Below are positions 13,301 to 24,088 of a DNA stretch of 64,000 bases, in pieces. A program made the translations under genes and the position numbers. The notes under the pieces were generated by a model. That model worked only from the letters and a program-made list of their open reading frames with translations. It was not told the DNA's origin and did not search any database. The stretch is from Planoprotostelium fungivorum (Eukaryota; Evosea; Variosea; Cavosteliida; Cavosteliaceae). The DNA lies in the NCBI GenBank assembly GCA_003024175.1, contig MDYQ01000029.1:119699-183698 (forward strand), read 5' to 3'. Numbering within the stretch: the stretch's first letter is position 1; each line of letters starts with the position of its first letter.

Positions 13301-13555
13301 GCCCCTTCCGGTTTGTAAAATCCCGAATGGTCACGTGATGATTTAAATCGAATAAAGATCTCCTCTACAAACCACATGTGGTGATATTGCCCACAGCGTG
13401 CGCGCAGCATGAGCTTTCGAAGCAAAATGGAAACTCACTCTTCCATCCGCGTGAACACCAACTGCATAGCTGAGTTTATCGACTATGTCTCTCGGCGAGG
13501 ACCTTCCACCTCGCTCATCACGAACAGAGCTAACATACGATGATGACTTCTGCAT
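7325..13555 (-). CDS. XDH: Xanthine dehydrogenase/oxidase (molybdo-flavoenzyme)
   Basis: XDH oxidises hypoxanthine to xanthine and urate through molybdopterin, two [2Fe-2S] centres and FAD. Domains read right to left: N-terminal ferredoxin domain with [11 protein letters not shown] (about 13.1 kb) and [10 protein letters not shown] (about 12.95 kb); [15 protein letters not shown] and QCGFCTPG (12.7-12.8 kb); [15 protein letters not shown] (about 12.4 kb). The FAD domain has [20 protein letters not shown] (12.0 kb). The Mo domain has [10 protein letters not shown] (9.6 kb), [13 protein letters not shown] (8.65 kb) and [18 protein letters not shown] (7.5 kb), which holds the active-site Glu. 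The stop is at 7325-7327. Many short introns separate these blocks. The start is the weak point: GT-AG joins connect an upstream ORF starting at 13555 in frame with the ferredoxin domain, which would add roughly 100 residues not usual in the family. A start nearer 13.15 kb is possible, but no ATG is obvious there. Confidence 0.9.
9449..9462. repeat. Intronic ATCTACAACGAGC motif (XDH)
   Basis: Plus-strand ATCTACAACGAGCA lies inside the roughly 210-nt intron between the exon ending NVDMQITG and the exon starting [11 protein letters not shown]. The same intron has a second, imperfect inverted form (TCTACAACGGTGTAGA) at 9320-9335. Confidence 0.65.
10002..10015. repeat. Intronic motif GGCTCGTTGTAGAT (XDH)
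   Basis: Exact 14-mer, reverse complement of ATCTACAACGAGCC, in an XDH intron next to gtacgt-rich sequence. The identical 14-mer recurs at 12247-12260. Confidence 0.7.
10132..10153. repeat. Imperfect palindrome TACGTACGTACCGTACGTA (XDH intron)
   Basis: A cluster of self-complementary TACGTA/GTAC units in an XDH intron. Related clusters are at about 8701-8720, 9981-10000, 10392-10409 and 10908-10939. Confidence 0.6.
10303..10320. repeat. Perfect 18-bp palindrome ATCTACAACGTTGTAGAT
   Basis: Two copies of the intron half-motif ATCTACAAC meet head to head at a central CG to give a perfect palindrome in an XDH intron. It could form a hairpin in RNA or bind a dimeric protein on DNA; neither is shown by the sequence. 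Confidence 0.8.
10669..10682. repeat. Intronic motif ATCTACAATGAGCC (XDH)
   Basis: A 14-mer with one mismatch (T for C) to the consensus ATCTACAACGAGCC, in a non-coding part of XDH. Confidence 0.6.
10908..10939. repeat. GTACGTACGGTACGTA cluster (XDH intron)
   Basis: Dense self-complementary GTACGTA units, followed by atacgtaatgtacgt, between XDH exons of the FAD/Mo linker region. Confidence 0.6.
12247..12260. repeat. Intronic motif GGCTCGTTGTAGAT (XDH), exact repeat
   Basis: Identical to the 14-mer at 10002-10015. In the gene's sense strand it sits in a 45-nt intron that starts gtaaatcatcc and ends ttattgcag, so its intronic location is clear. Confidence 0.75.
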
Positions 13556-13839
13556 TCTTCAAAGGTAGGTGAGCTGTTCCTAGTCTAAGTCGATGGAAGC
13601 CAAATACGGTAGACTTAAGACGAACCTGATATTTCACGCAGTATTCAGTAGTCACTTCGAATCGGTTGTGACGGCATTAAGGGCGAAGAATGAGTAAGGC
13701 GCACAAGAGAAACTTCTTTGTCGGTGTGACCTCACACGTGAACTACCGTGATGCAGCTCGATATCATACAAAGAAAGATCAGAGGTGAAGGGAACGACTT
13801 ATACCGCGAGGCTTCTGTCAGAATTACACAAGAGACGCC

Positions 13840-15988
13840 ATGATAGCATCACCTTCATCCTCGAGTGGTTCTTTCAAGATCAAGCGATCCGTGTCCTCTT
13901 CTTCGTCACATGATGAGCTCGAGAAACAGATCCAGGTGGATGATCGACTTTGATAATCGGAAGTGATCCAGATCTCACCGCATGTAGTCCATCTTGCAGA
14001 ATGACTTCACCGCTCTACCGCACATCTTATCCATCATCCCCAAAGATGATTGGAATGTCTTCGCGGATCACCTCTTCGCGTACCACCTAGAGGAAGATGC
14101 TTGGCCGCTCAACCTATGGGCCCTCACACAGAGGCCATCGGAGGATCTATCACTGAATGAGGAACAGTTTCACGATATGATCGTCAAACGGAATGTCTTC
14201 TCCGACATGACTGTGAAATGGAACCGAAGCCTCATAGAAGGATTTTACAAGAAGGCCAAGCTCATCTATAACGACTTCGATGTGCGGATGATACAGAGAA
14301 GAAATACTGATGGAATTCACAGGACTTCGAGACGGAAGAGGAGAAGAAGAAGATGTGCGAGTTGTTGTCCATCTTCATGAAAGCCTACGCAGAGTCTACC
14401 CCGGAAGATATTCCCCTGTAAGATTTATTTCATTTTATTTCATCTACACAAATATTTGGGTGAGACTCACTTTCAAACAGACTGGCTCTCAAATCGGCCA
14501 CCCTCTTTAATGACATCGTCGGATACGGTGACGATCTGTTGAGCAACACCCACAACTTCTTCCTGGAAAAATCGCTCATCCCTCTCATCTCGAACCCAAC
14601 TTTGGTCAACTTGGACGATCTCAACTGTGAGTTTCGTTATATCAAAATTCAAACGGTGTGATTGACGCGATCGATAGATGTCCGCCCACAGAAGCTCCAG
14701 AGATTATTAGACGAATGCGTCAGGTGCTCATCATCACATGAATCTCGAAGAATGATTTCCACACAGACTTCTCCATCTGTACGGTAGAGTGAAGAGAGAG
14801 CCCACGATCGAGCCGTATCAATCTCTCATGGTACACTGGGCCACCATCACATCATCGAGATCAGACGTGCACTTCAGCTGGAAGACAGTCGAGATGGTGG
14901 AGAAGATCTACAAGGCTCAGGTGAAAAGACGTAATGAATGGAAGACTGACGCGTTGCAGCACATGCCGAACGTAAAGAAGATGAGACGATTGGAGGGGAT
15001 GATGAGAGATCTCATCAACGATCACTCTGATGATGGCATATCTGAGTCGGGTTCAGTCTTCAGTCAGGTATCCGTCACTGTTTCCAACACAAGCATCATC
15101 ATCATCTGATCACTCGCACATCGTCATGATACATCTTCTCCCCGTCCAATTTATTTCTTCACCCGATTTAATCTATTTTAAAGATCGGTTTGGGACAATT
15201 ATCCGAGAAATTATCCGACGAAAGGTGGAAGCCTGCCAAGTCGAAGAATGGCGTCATCGCATCCTCTTGGTCAGAAGGAGGTGTCGCGGCACGAGTGGAA
15301 GTAGAGATAAAGGGAGACGTCAATCAGACGAGAAAGATGGTCGACAAGATCGTTCAAGATATCTTTCAGAATGTCAAGCTCTTCTCGGTGATCATCATCA
15401 TGATCATGATCGAGATCGTCATCTGATGCGTCACGTCTTGTGATGATATTGATGAATGATAGAAACAAGAGATCGAGACAGTCGACAGAGACACCAGCAT
15501 GATGCAGTTCAGAGTCCACACTCCCTTTCCTTTCTCACCCAGATACATCAGCGCTGACATCCACTATCACACGACAAACGATGATGATAGCACAGCTGTT
15601 ATCTATCAGTCAGACAGACACAAGACGCCGTCAGGTCATCAGAGAGCAAAGATGCTGCGTGAGTCACCTCATCATCACTTCACTTCATCACATCATCACT
15701 TGTGTGGCATGATATACATGTGTATGTGTATGTGTGAGAGAGAAGAGATAGAGTGACAGAGAGACAGTGTCAGGCATACAAGTGACAGCAAAGGGCAGAG
15801 ACAGAGTGAGAGTGACAGTGATGTTGCATATGGACATGTGTTCGAGCATACCCAACTGGGTGAGCGATCACACCAACATCAAATCACAATCATCTAACAC
15901 AAATTAGGCAGCGTCAGGTCAGAGCTCAGCCATGAAGAAGGATCTGTGCAAGATCTTGGGCAGCTCTCGACAGACATTGCAGGTCTAA
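13840..15988 (+). CDS. START-domain protein, tandem copy 1
   Basis: The ATG at 13840 gives a Ser-rich leader (MIASPSSSSGSFK), then a conserved helical region (NDFTALPHILSIIPKDDW, EEQFHDMIVKRNVF) and a middle part (NPTLVNLDDL, EPYQSLMVHWATI). The C-terminal region has RYISADIHYHT, TPSGHQRAKML and GIQVTAKGRDRVRVTVMLHM...SSIPNW. This last block matches the end of START lipid-binding domains, where a hydrophobic strand, an acidic residue and IPxW close the pocket. The N-terminal half weakly recalls a RasGAP fold (FRxNSL-like IKRNLFSDLM in sister copies), but I cannot confirm that. The last exon follows GT-AG after PNW and ends QTLQV with stop TAA at 15986-15988, which overlaps an AATAAA signal. 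It is the first of three head-to-tail copies. The ligand is unknown. Confidence 0.75.
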
Positions 15989-16484
15989 TAAAGAGCGAAT
16001 TGAAGATTCATCACCTTCGTTTAGCAGAATGATACATTTCCTTGTCTTCAAGGAGAGACGTATCTTCTGTTTATTTTCCCACAACTACGTTTCGCGTTGC
16101 AGTAGTGAGCTGAGGATCTTGCTACTGATACCATTTGTATCTGGACACCCGAGGACCATTTTTCAAGTTTTATTCGCTCTTGTCCTGTGTAAGTGATCTG
16201 TCAGATAATTATCCGAGACACGGCAGCTCTCCGCATCATCGTTTAAAAGTCGTTCGCACAAGATAGATAGAAAAAGAACCTCTTCTTCTAATCACGATTA
16301 GCTCGAAACGTGGATCAGAGGACCTCGACTACCATTTATTTGGGGTATTACCATGCCGATCAGGCTGACATGGACAACTCTTAAGGTCCTCAAGTAGCTA
16401 CGAGTACTCCTTACTTTAGCAAAAGAAGGTCACACAGAAGGGACATCACCCTCCTCTTCGGTGGATTTCTTTCTCTCATAAGAG
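15989..16484. other. Gap between START copies 1 and 2
   Basis: About 500 bases with no convincing ORF. AATAAA at the left end belongs to copy 1. Nothing else was recognised. Confidence 0.6.
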
Positions 16485-18494
16485 ATGAGAGAAGACTCCG
16501 TTTCTTCTCACGACAAGCTGGAGCGACACATCAAGGTGAAAGGAATACATCCATCGAATCTTTGCCATTCTCAACCGTCCCAGTCCATCTTATCCAACGA
16601 TCTCTCCTCTCTGCCGGAGATCTTATCCGTCATCCCTAGAGATGATTGGGGTGTCTTTGCGGACCATCTCTATGCCTACCATCTGGAGCAAGACGCGTGG
16701 CCGATCATGCTTTGGGCCATCACACAGAGAACGTCCGATGATCTGACGCTGAACGAAGAACAGTTTCATGATATGATCATCAAGCGGAATCTCTTCTCTG
16801 ATTTGATGGTGCGATGGACTCGAAGTCTCATCAAAGACTTCTATGAGAAGGCCAAACTCATATACACCGAATTTGATGTGAGAATGATGTTTGACTCGGA
16901 CGATTGAATGATGCGTAGGATTTCGACACAGCGGAAGAGAAGGAGAAGATTTGCGAGCTGCTGTCCATCTTCATGAGAATCTTCGCCGAGTTGAACCCCG
17001 AAGACATCCCCTTGTGAGATCCATCTTCGTCTTATCCCTCACATCGTTCAGATTGGGCCTCAAGCCCGGCACCTTCTTCCACAATTTAGTGGGACACGGT
17101 GATGACATCCTCTCCAACGCCCATTTCTTCCTCATTTCTAAATCATTCCTTCCTCTCATCTCGAATCCGACTCTGGTCAATTTGGACGATCTCGGCTGTG
17201 AGTCTCCCACACACGGAAGAGGACTTCAACAGTAACGTACGACAGATGTGCGGCCACAGAAGCTCCAGAATCTGTTGAACGAATGCGTCAGGTGAACTCC
17301 TGTGAAGGAATCACCAGAATGATCCAAATATAGACTTCTCCATCTGTACGGTAGAGTGAAGAGAGAGCCCACGATCGAGCCGTATCAATCTCTCATGGTA
17401 CACTGGGCCACCATCACAGCGGCTCGGACTAATATATACTACAACTGGAAGACAGTTGAGATGATGGAGAAGATATGGAAGGCTCAGGTGAGTCAACAAG
17501 TTGTACAGTCCGATGACATGCGATAGAACGTACCGAACGTGAAGAAGATGAAGCGATTGGAAGAGATGATGAGAGAGCTGATCACCGATCACTCCGATGA
17601 TGCAGCGTCAGACTCTGGTTCCATCATCAGTCAGGTGAGACGCGATGTCACGAATGATCGAACGTGTATGATATCACACTTACAATCTCTCTCTCGTCCC
17701 TGCGATTCATTTCATTCAGATTGGTGTGGGACAATTATCAGAGAGATTAAGCGACGAACGATGGAAGGCCGTGAAGTCAAAGGAAGGCGTCACTGAATAC
17801 TCTTGGTCTGCCGGAGGTGTCGCGGCACGAGTGGAAGCAGAGATGAAGGGAGAAGCCGGTCAGACGCGAAGGATCGTCGAGAAGATGGTGGAAGAAGTCC
17901 TACGTAACGTCAAGCTCTTCACGGTGAGCGTCATCACATGATCGTGTTCGCGATGCCGTCGTCGGTCGTCAGCACCATCTTCATCTTCGTCACTGACTCG
18001 CAATAGAAGCAAGAGATCGAGTGTGTCGACAAGGACATCAGTGCAGTTCAGTTCAGGGTCAGTGCTCCCTTTCCCTTCTCGCCCAGATACATCAGCGCTG
18101 ACATCCACTATCACACGACAAGCAATGGCGACAGCTCAGCCATCATGTATCAGTCAGACAGACACAAGACGCCGTCAGGTCACCAGAGAGCAAAGATGCT
18201 GTGTGAGTCACTTCTTCAATCACTTCTTCACGCTATCACACGATATAAATGTGTATGTGAGAGAAGAGAGAGTGACAGAGAGACAGTGTCAGGCATACAA
18301 GTGACAGCAAAGGGCAGAGACAGAGTGAGAGTGACAGTGATGTTGCATATGGACATGTGCTCGAGCATACCCAACTGGGTGAGCGATCACATACCGTCTA
18401 GGTCTCGTACGGCTCTGATGTGGAGCAGGCAGCGTCAGGTCAGAGCTCAGCGATGAGGAAGAATATCGGCAAGATATTGAGAGGTCATAAATAG
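16485..18494 (+). CDS. START-domain protein, tandem copy 2
   Basis: The ATG at 16485 starts MREDSVSSHDKLERHIK, and a GT-AG intron joins it to SILSNDLSSLPEILSVIP. The conserved blocks follow in family order: EEQFHDMIIKRNLFSDLM, NPTLVNLDDL, EPYQSLMVHWATI, NVKKMKRLEEMMREL, GQLSERLSDERWK, WSAGGVAARVEAEM, then the START part RYISADIHYHT and SSIPNW. The last exon ends KILRGHK with stop TAG at 18492-18494. Intron positions match copies 1 and 3. The C-terminal exons are nearly identical in DNA to the other copies, while the N-terminal exon is more diverged. The family probably binds a lipid or other hydrophobic ligand at membranes or in the cytosol; no signal peptide or membrane segment is visible. 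Confidence 0.75.
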
Positions 18495-18768
18495 ACGCTG
18501 ATGTCGTGATGAATCTGATGATGTTCAAATCGAGTACGACATGAGGCAGACGGCCATATGATATACCACCGATAGAGCATCTGTTTCATACGCATCAAAA
18601 TCTTCCGTACTTCCATATTTCGAGAGAAAGGCAACTTTCGTGGTCATTAGATGACAGGTCCATTCGTAAGTAGTTAAGAGGGGAACGGTTAATCCCCCAA
18701 TCGGGGCACGCCATGTGTTTGCAAAAGCAGTGGTGTCAACAAAACAGAAGAGACAGAGATCCAATCGG

Positions 18769-20817
18769 ATGTCGTTGAGTGATTTCCCCCGTAAGACGAG
18801 TCGAGGCTCTTTCCCTCCCTCCGATAAGCTCGAGCGACACTTCAAGGTACGATGTCATTTTGAAAAGATGTTTAATGGCCAATGCTCACAGGCCATCTTA
18901 TCCAATGACTTCACCTCTCTGCCGGATGTCTTAGCTATCATCCCTAGAGATGATTGGAATGTCTTCGCGGATCACCTATACGCTTATCATCTGGAAGAAG
19001 ATGCTTGGCCTCTCACTCTTTGGGCTCTGTCACAGAGACCATCAGAGGATCTGACGCTAAATGAAGAACAGTTTCACGACATGATTATCAAGCGTAACCT
19101 CTTCTCCGATCTGATGGTAAGATGCAATCGGGGTATCATAGAAGGCCTCTACAGGAAGGCAAAATCCACCTATACCGAGTTTGAGGTCAGGATGTGACAA
19201 GAGACGTTATGACTGATTGATGTTTAGAACTTCGACACGGAAGAGGAGAAGCAGAAGATCTGCGAGATGCTGTCTATCTTCATGAAGACTTTTGCCGAAT
19301 TGAATCCGGAAGATATTCCCCTGTGATGATCCATCTTCAATTCATCTCGTCAATTTATTCTGATTTTATTCAGACTCGGTCTCAAACCTGGCACCTTCTT
19401 CCATTATCTCGTGGGTCACGGAGACGATTACTTGTGCAACAGCCACTTCTTTCTCATCGAGAAGTCTCTCGCAACCATCGTCTCGAACCCAACCCTGGTC
19501 AACTTGGACGATCTCAACTGTGGGTCCTCCATCTCATCGTGCGATCATGACTGCCTTTAGATGTGCGTCCACAGAAATTGCAGAATTTATTGGATGAATG
19601 TGCCAGGTCAGACAGTTGTGTCGATTAAAATCATAGACTGATGTAAGAACAGGCTGTTGCGGCTGTACGGTAAAGTGAAGAGAGAGCCCACGATCGAGCC
19701 GTATCAATCTCTCATGGTACATTGGGCCACCATCACGGCGGCTCGAACCGAGACACACTACAACTGGACGACGGTGGAGATGATGGAGAAGATATGGAAG
19801 GCTCAGGTGAGTTGATACGTCGTACAGTCCAATGACACGTGAAAGAACGTACCGAACGTGAAGAAGATGAAGCGATTGGAAGAGATGATGAGAGAGCTGA
19901 TCTCCGATCACTCTGATGATGCAGCTTCGGACTCTGGTTCCATCATCAGTCAGGTGAGATATCCGACTTGAATGTGATCGAATCGCTCGACGATACGTAA
20001 TTCGTCTGCGTGGATGGCTAATCTCGATTTCGAATTGACATCTCGCAAAGGGTCTGGGTCAACTATCAGAGAGATTAAGCGACGAACGATGGAAGCCTAC
20101 CAAGACGAAGAGAGGTATCACTGAATACTCTTGGTCTGCCGGAGGTGTCGCGGCACGAGTGGAAGCAGAGATGGAGGGAGACGTCAGCCAGACGCGAAAG
20201 ATCGTCGAGAAGATGGTGGAAGAGGTCGTCCGCTCCACGAAGCTCTTCTCGGTGATGATTCACGTCTTCGTCTCTCGACTGAGATCGATCAGAAACAAGA
20301 GATCGAGTGTGTCGACAAGGACATCAGTGCAGTTCAGTTCAGGGTCAGTGCTCCCTTTCCCTTCTCGCCCAGATACATCAGCGCTGACATCCACTATCAC
20401 ACGACAAGCAATGGCGACAGCTCAGCTGTTATCTATCAGTCAGACAGACACAAGACGCCGTCAGGTCATCAGAGAGCAAAGATGCTGCGTGAGTCACCTC
20501 ATCATCACTTCACTTCATCACCTCATCACTTGTGGCGTGATGTACATGTGTATGTGTATGTGTGAGAGACAAGAGAGAGTGACAGAGAGACAGTGTCAGG
20601 CATACAAGTGACAGCAAAGGGCAGAGACAGAGTGAGAGTGACAGTGATGGTGCATATGGACATGTGCTCGAGCATACCCAACTGGGTGAGCAATCATACA
20701 TACACTCTAGATTTCTGGTGTTGGTCGCTCTCTGATTCTCAGCAGGCGGCCTCAGGGCAAAGCTCAGCAATTAAGAAGGATCTGAGCAGGATCTTGAGAG
20801 ATCATCAGACCATCTGA
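18769..20817 (+). CDS. START-domain protein, tandem copy 3
   Basis: The chosen ATG at 18769 (MSLSDFPRKTSRGSF) matches the leader length of the sisters; an in-frame ATG at 18715 is possible. The first intron lies after KLERHFK, as in copy 2. Blocks: NDFTSLPDVLAIIPRDDW, EEQFHDMIIKRNLFSDLM, EEEKQKICEMLSIFMKTF, NPTLVNLDDL, ARLLRLYGKVKREP, WSAGGVAARVEAEMEG, and the START-like end GIQVTAKGRDRVRV...SSIPNW. Stop TGA is at 20815-20817. The 3' third, introns included, is almost the same as in copy 1, which points to recent duplication or gene conversion. AATAAA follows about 14 bases after the stop. Confidence 0.75.
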
Positions 20818-21500
20818 TGATCGCTTGCATGAATAAATCGATTGACGACTAGTCTAGATACCTTCGAAATCACCGCCTGAGGTTCATCAAATTCGGATGG
20901 ACGCGTCTTATCAGTTGAATCATCTGTATATGTACGTCACACAGAGGAGATTACATCATTACCAGTTCTTCCGGAGTGACCCTAGATTCGAAGGCATCAG
21001 GGTTTCATCGCATAAACAAGCCGAACACGGTTTCCATCTTCAGTTTCCTCTTCTGATCGCACAAGGTGTTCGTATTGTATGTTATGTTCTTCAACTGAAC
21101 TTGAGATAATTCTTCGATATGACGTCGCCCCAAGCCGACGATCTGCCCGAAGATGAAGGCCAGTTGTAATCGCTTACACCCACACATGGAAGATTTACTC
21201 GATGCTTCATCTTCGCTCTTTCGTGACTCAAGAGTGATTTAAAACTAATTCAGCCAAATAATTTCTCTTCAAGAGGGCGAAACTCTTAGGGTGAAGAGTA
21301 ATAATTTGACTGAATTAGTTTTGGATCCGCACTGACAACATTTGTCATGGGAACTCCTTTTTGGACAATAAATTGTCCACATCACGCAAAGGTAGCAATG
21401 ACATCACCGCCCGCTGGTCTGACATTCGAATAGAACCTTCCGTCCCTTCTTCTCCAAACAATACCAGCGACTCAAGTCATATTTTCTTCGCAACGCAGAG
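20818..21500. other. Intergenic region before the GH53-like gene
   Basis: About 680 bases. It holds a long inverted repeat (21241-21322) and a short open frame on the minus strand (21005-21187, starting MCGCKRLQLAFIF) that I do not recognise and cannot call a gene. Confidence 0.5.
21241..21322. repeat. 82-bp inverted repeat (hairpin or MITE-like)
   Basis: The left arm starts AAAACTAATTCAGCCAAATA and the right arm ends TTTGACTGAATTAGTTTT. The arms are about 30 bases each and complementary with a few mismatches, around a loop of about 20 bases. It is AT-rich compared with its surroundings. No transposase ORF is near. Confidence 0.75.
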
Positions 21501-23446
21501 ATGAGAGCCGCTCTCTTCTTGATCCTCGCGGTGGTGGCCACTTTGGGAGAGAAACAGTGGTATTACTCTGGAGCAGCTCTTGGAGTCCTCTATCGAGAGA
21601 GGAACATCCCAGGTCGCATCTTCTATGACTTTGATCGAAAGACCGTAAAAGGTGTGGACGGATGCATCACATTCAAAGATGATCGGATGGACTCACACGG
21701 CTGCAGATCCCACGGAGGTGATGAACTCCGCCGGATTCAACTCCTTCCGCGTCGAGACCTGGTCTAACACTTGTGACGGACCTTCTGTCTTCAACAATAC
21801 GAACGTTCTGCCCCGCGAGAGGAACTATCAAATCTTTGGAAAAGACAATTGTATGGACACACAGGTGAACATCGCGAGGAGACTCCACGATCTGATGATG
21901 ATGGCAGCTTGTGGTCGCACAGGAGTTGGTGGCTAAGGGATGGAAGTATGTTCACACCATCAACATGGGAGAGGATATACCACAAGCTTGGATGAACTAC
22001 ACTTATAAACAGATGTTGGGAGCCATCGATCAAGAGGTGATGTGTCATGATATCACGTCTTTCGAAGAAGATGTTCAAAGAGAGATCAGGTGAGAAGACA
22101 GTTGAAGCCCTTCCTCTCTGCTGGACTGAGACCCGACATCATCTTGTTCGAGAACGAAGGAGAGAGCGGCTTCCTCTTCTACGTGTGTCAGCTGCCCTTC
22201 ACTTCTTTGCTGACACCTCACAGGAAGTGAAAGCTGATGGAAGCAGAGTGATCAGGAGCGGAGATTCGGTAATCAACATCATCTGATGGTTCATCACATC
22301 ATCGCATCTTGTCATCTGGGTGAATACTGACTCTCTACAGTGTGGTGCGAAGCCAACCGGTAATTTCGAAGCATCTTGGCCTCAACTCGCTGGCTACCAC
22401 AAGCAGCAGATCGCTTCCGTCCGTGCTGCGGTCACAGAAGCCGGTATGGACCCATCTTACACTCGTTTTGGCCTGCACAACCACGGTCAGTCTCGTCATC
22501 ATCTCTTCCTTCTTCTCACAGTACATCAGTGCAATATACACAGTGGAAGACACCTCTTGTGAGTCATCGATGATGTCTCACGATCACAAATGACACGATG
22601 CAGATCTGGGGAGCCAAGAGACTCAGCGAGCAGATCCAATCGGTCGGTTCGAACCGTTGCAACTTCTCTGCTTACATTCCTAGCAACATATTGAATGCCA
22701 ACGTCACTGGTGAGGTCTTCTACCGATGATGAGACGATCGTCGCGGGTAATGACTTTAGACGTCCAGATGATCTCGACATCATCGGCTACAGTGCTTACG
22801 TTTCGAAGCCTGATAACAGTAGTATGGCCGCTCTCAACGCTTCTTTTGCTGATACTTACCGGTGCGTCTCGTCATCCTCGATCGTTCAGGCTGAGATGAA
22901 ACAGGAGGAACGATCAATTGAACAAGATCATACCCGCTTGGGGCAGGTGGCAGAGTGGACCCTTCGCAGGACAATACAAAAAACAGGTGATCGTCATCAC
23001 GACGCATACACTCATTCATCCATCTCATCTTCGTTTTAATCGGACCACAGGCGTTGGGTGTGGAATATGCAACACCCTTTAACCCCAACACTGAAGCGAC
23101 TGATGCCGCCAATCAGATGAACATGCTTTTTAAGGTCACAAAAGCTTGGGAGTGGTACCTCGGCACACTGTGGTGGGAGCCCACATACAACTTCAACAAC
23201 TGGAACGGAGGCCTCGCCGTCCTCTATTCGGGCATCTACAATGGTACACAGACACCAGCGTGGCCAGTGTCCTATCTGAAGGATTGGGGAGCTGCGTCCA
23301 TCACCTATCATGATGAAGTGACGAAGTCTAATGGTGCGTCCACGTCCAACACCAACTCGATGGTGAAGACCGGTACACTGGGTGGAGCGTCGTCCAGCGT
23401 GACCGTGTGCTCCACCTTGATGATGGCAGTCCTCTTGATGGTGTGA
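21501..23446 (+). CDS. GPI-type glycoside hydrolase, GH53-like
   Basis: The ATG at 21501 begins a signal peptide (MRAALFLILAVVATLG). The body reads AGFNSFRVETWSN, KGWKYVHTINMGEDIPQAW, LRPDIILFENEGESGFLFY, DLDIIGYSAYVSKPD, ALGVEYATPFN and WYLGTLWWEPTYNFNNW. The order RxxxW, NE, a late Glu and WWEP resembles GH53 endo-beta-1,4-galactanases (TIM barrel, two catalytic Glu). The likely acid/base is the Glu in FENEGE and the nucleophile the Glu in GVEYATP; both are inferred. The C terminus is Ser/Thr-rich and ends in a short hydrophobic tail (STLMMAVLLMV), as in GPI-anchored proteins. Introns of 40-60 bases occur at several places (for example after FGLHNH). The enzyme may act on polysaccharides at the cell surface. 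The family call is moderate and the substrate unknown. Confidence 0.65.
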
Positions 23447-23639
23447 CGATAAAGTAGGACGTCTGTTTCTTTGATGGTGTGTGATGTACTACGGTGAGAC
23501 AGATGAAGGAAAAGATGATCATGTTGCGTCCTGGAAATTCATTTTATTCTTCTTTCCAAGAAGTCGATCTTCTCATACATTGTACTTCTACATCCGCTCT
23601 GCCGGCATCATTCGATTCATACTTCACATGTTTCCTCCA

Positions 23640-23870
23640 TTACTGCGTCAACAGCGACAATCGTCCCCCGAATTGCTGATGCAATCTCTGAAAGTCATGT
23701 TCTAATAAGGGGATCTTCGTCTTGATGTCTCTGCTCTGTCTCGGTGGTGGCGATGGAACAATCTTCCCCATCGATTCCCTCCTCTTCCATGTTCCATAAT
23801 CCGCCGTCTTCTCGTTTTCGATCAGAGACACTGCCGGTGTGTTCCTCTTTCTTCTCGACCAGCAGCCCAT
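23640..23870 (-). CDS. Small basic protein with MGC N terminus (candidate)
   Basis: A 76-codon single-exon frame starts MGCWSRRKRNTPAV and ends LSLLTQ with stop TAA at 23640. Gly2-Cys3 followed by basic residues is the pattern of proteins anchored by myristate plus palmitate. The composition (PSPPPRQSRD, FQRLHQQFGG) looks protein-like. It lies in the 640-base gap between two larger genes. No homologue is recognised, and a chance ORF cannot be excluded. Confidence 0.35.
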   Translation of the reverse strand: MGCWSRRKRNTPAVSLIENEKTADYGTWKRRESMGKIVPSPPPRQSRDIKTKIPLLEHDFQRLHQQFGGRLSLLTQ

Positions 23871-24088
23871 TTCAGATCGTATGATCCTCGTTCGTGTGTT
23901 TGTGGTGATGCTGTGAGAAAAAGAGAAGGCAAATTCCAAGAAATACAGCCGTTACTTTTTCCTGGAAGTGACACGCCGTCCGGCACGACAAATGAGCAAC
24001 AGCCACACTCGTGTCATCCCTTTAAGAAGGTGATGAGGTCGTCGCGAAGCATCATCAACAGACCATCGACAACAACAACACATCCTCT

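Noticed and set aside
21005-21187. Minus-strand ORF MCGCKRLQLAFIFGQ
   Set aside because: Short, no start context or partner exons that I can support; left as a note on the intergenic region.
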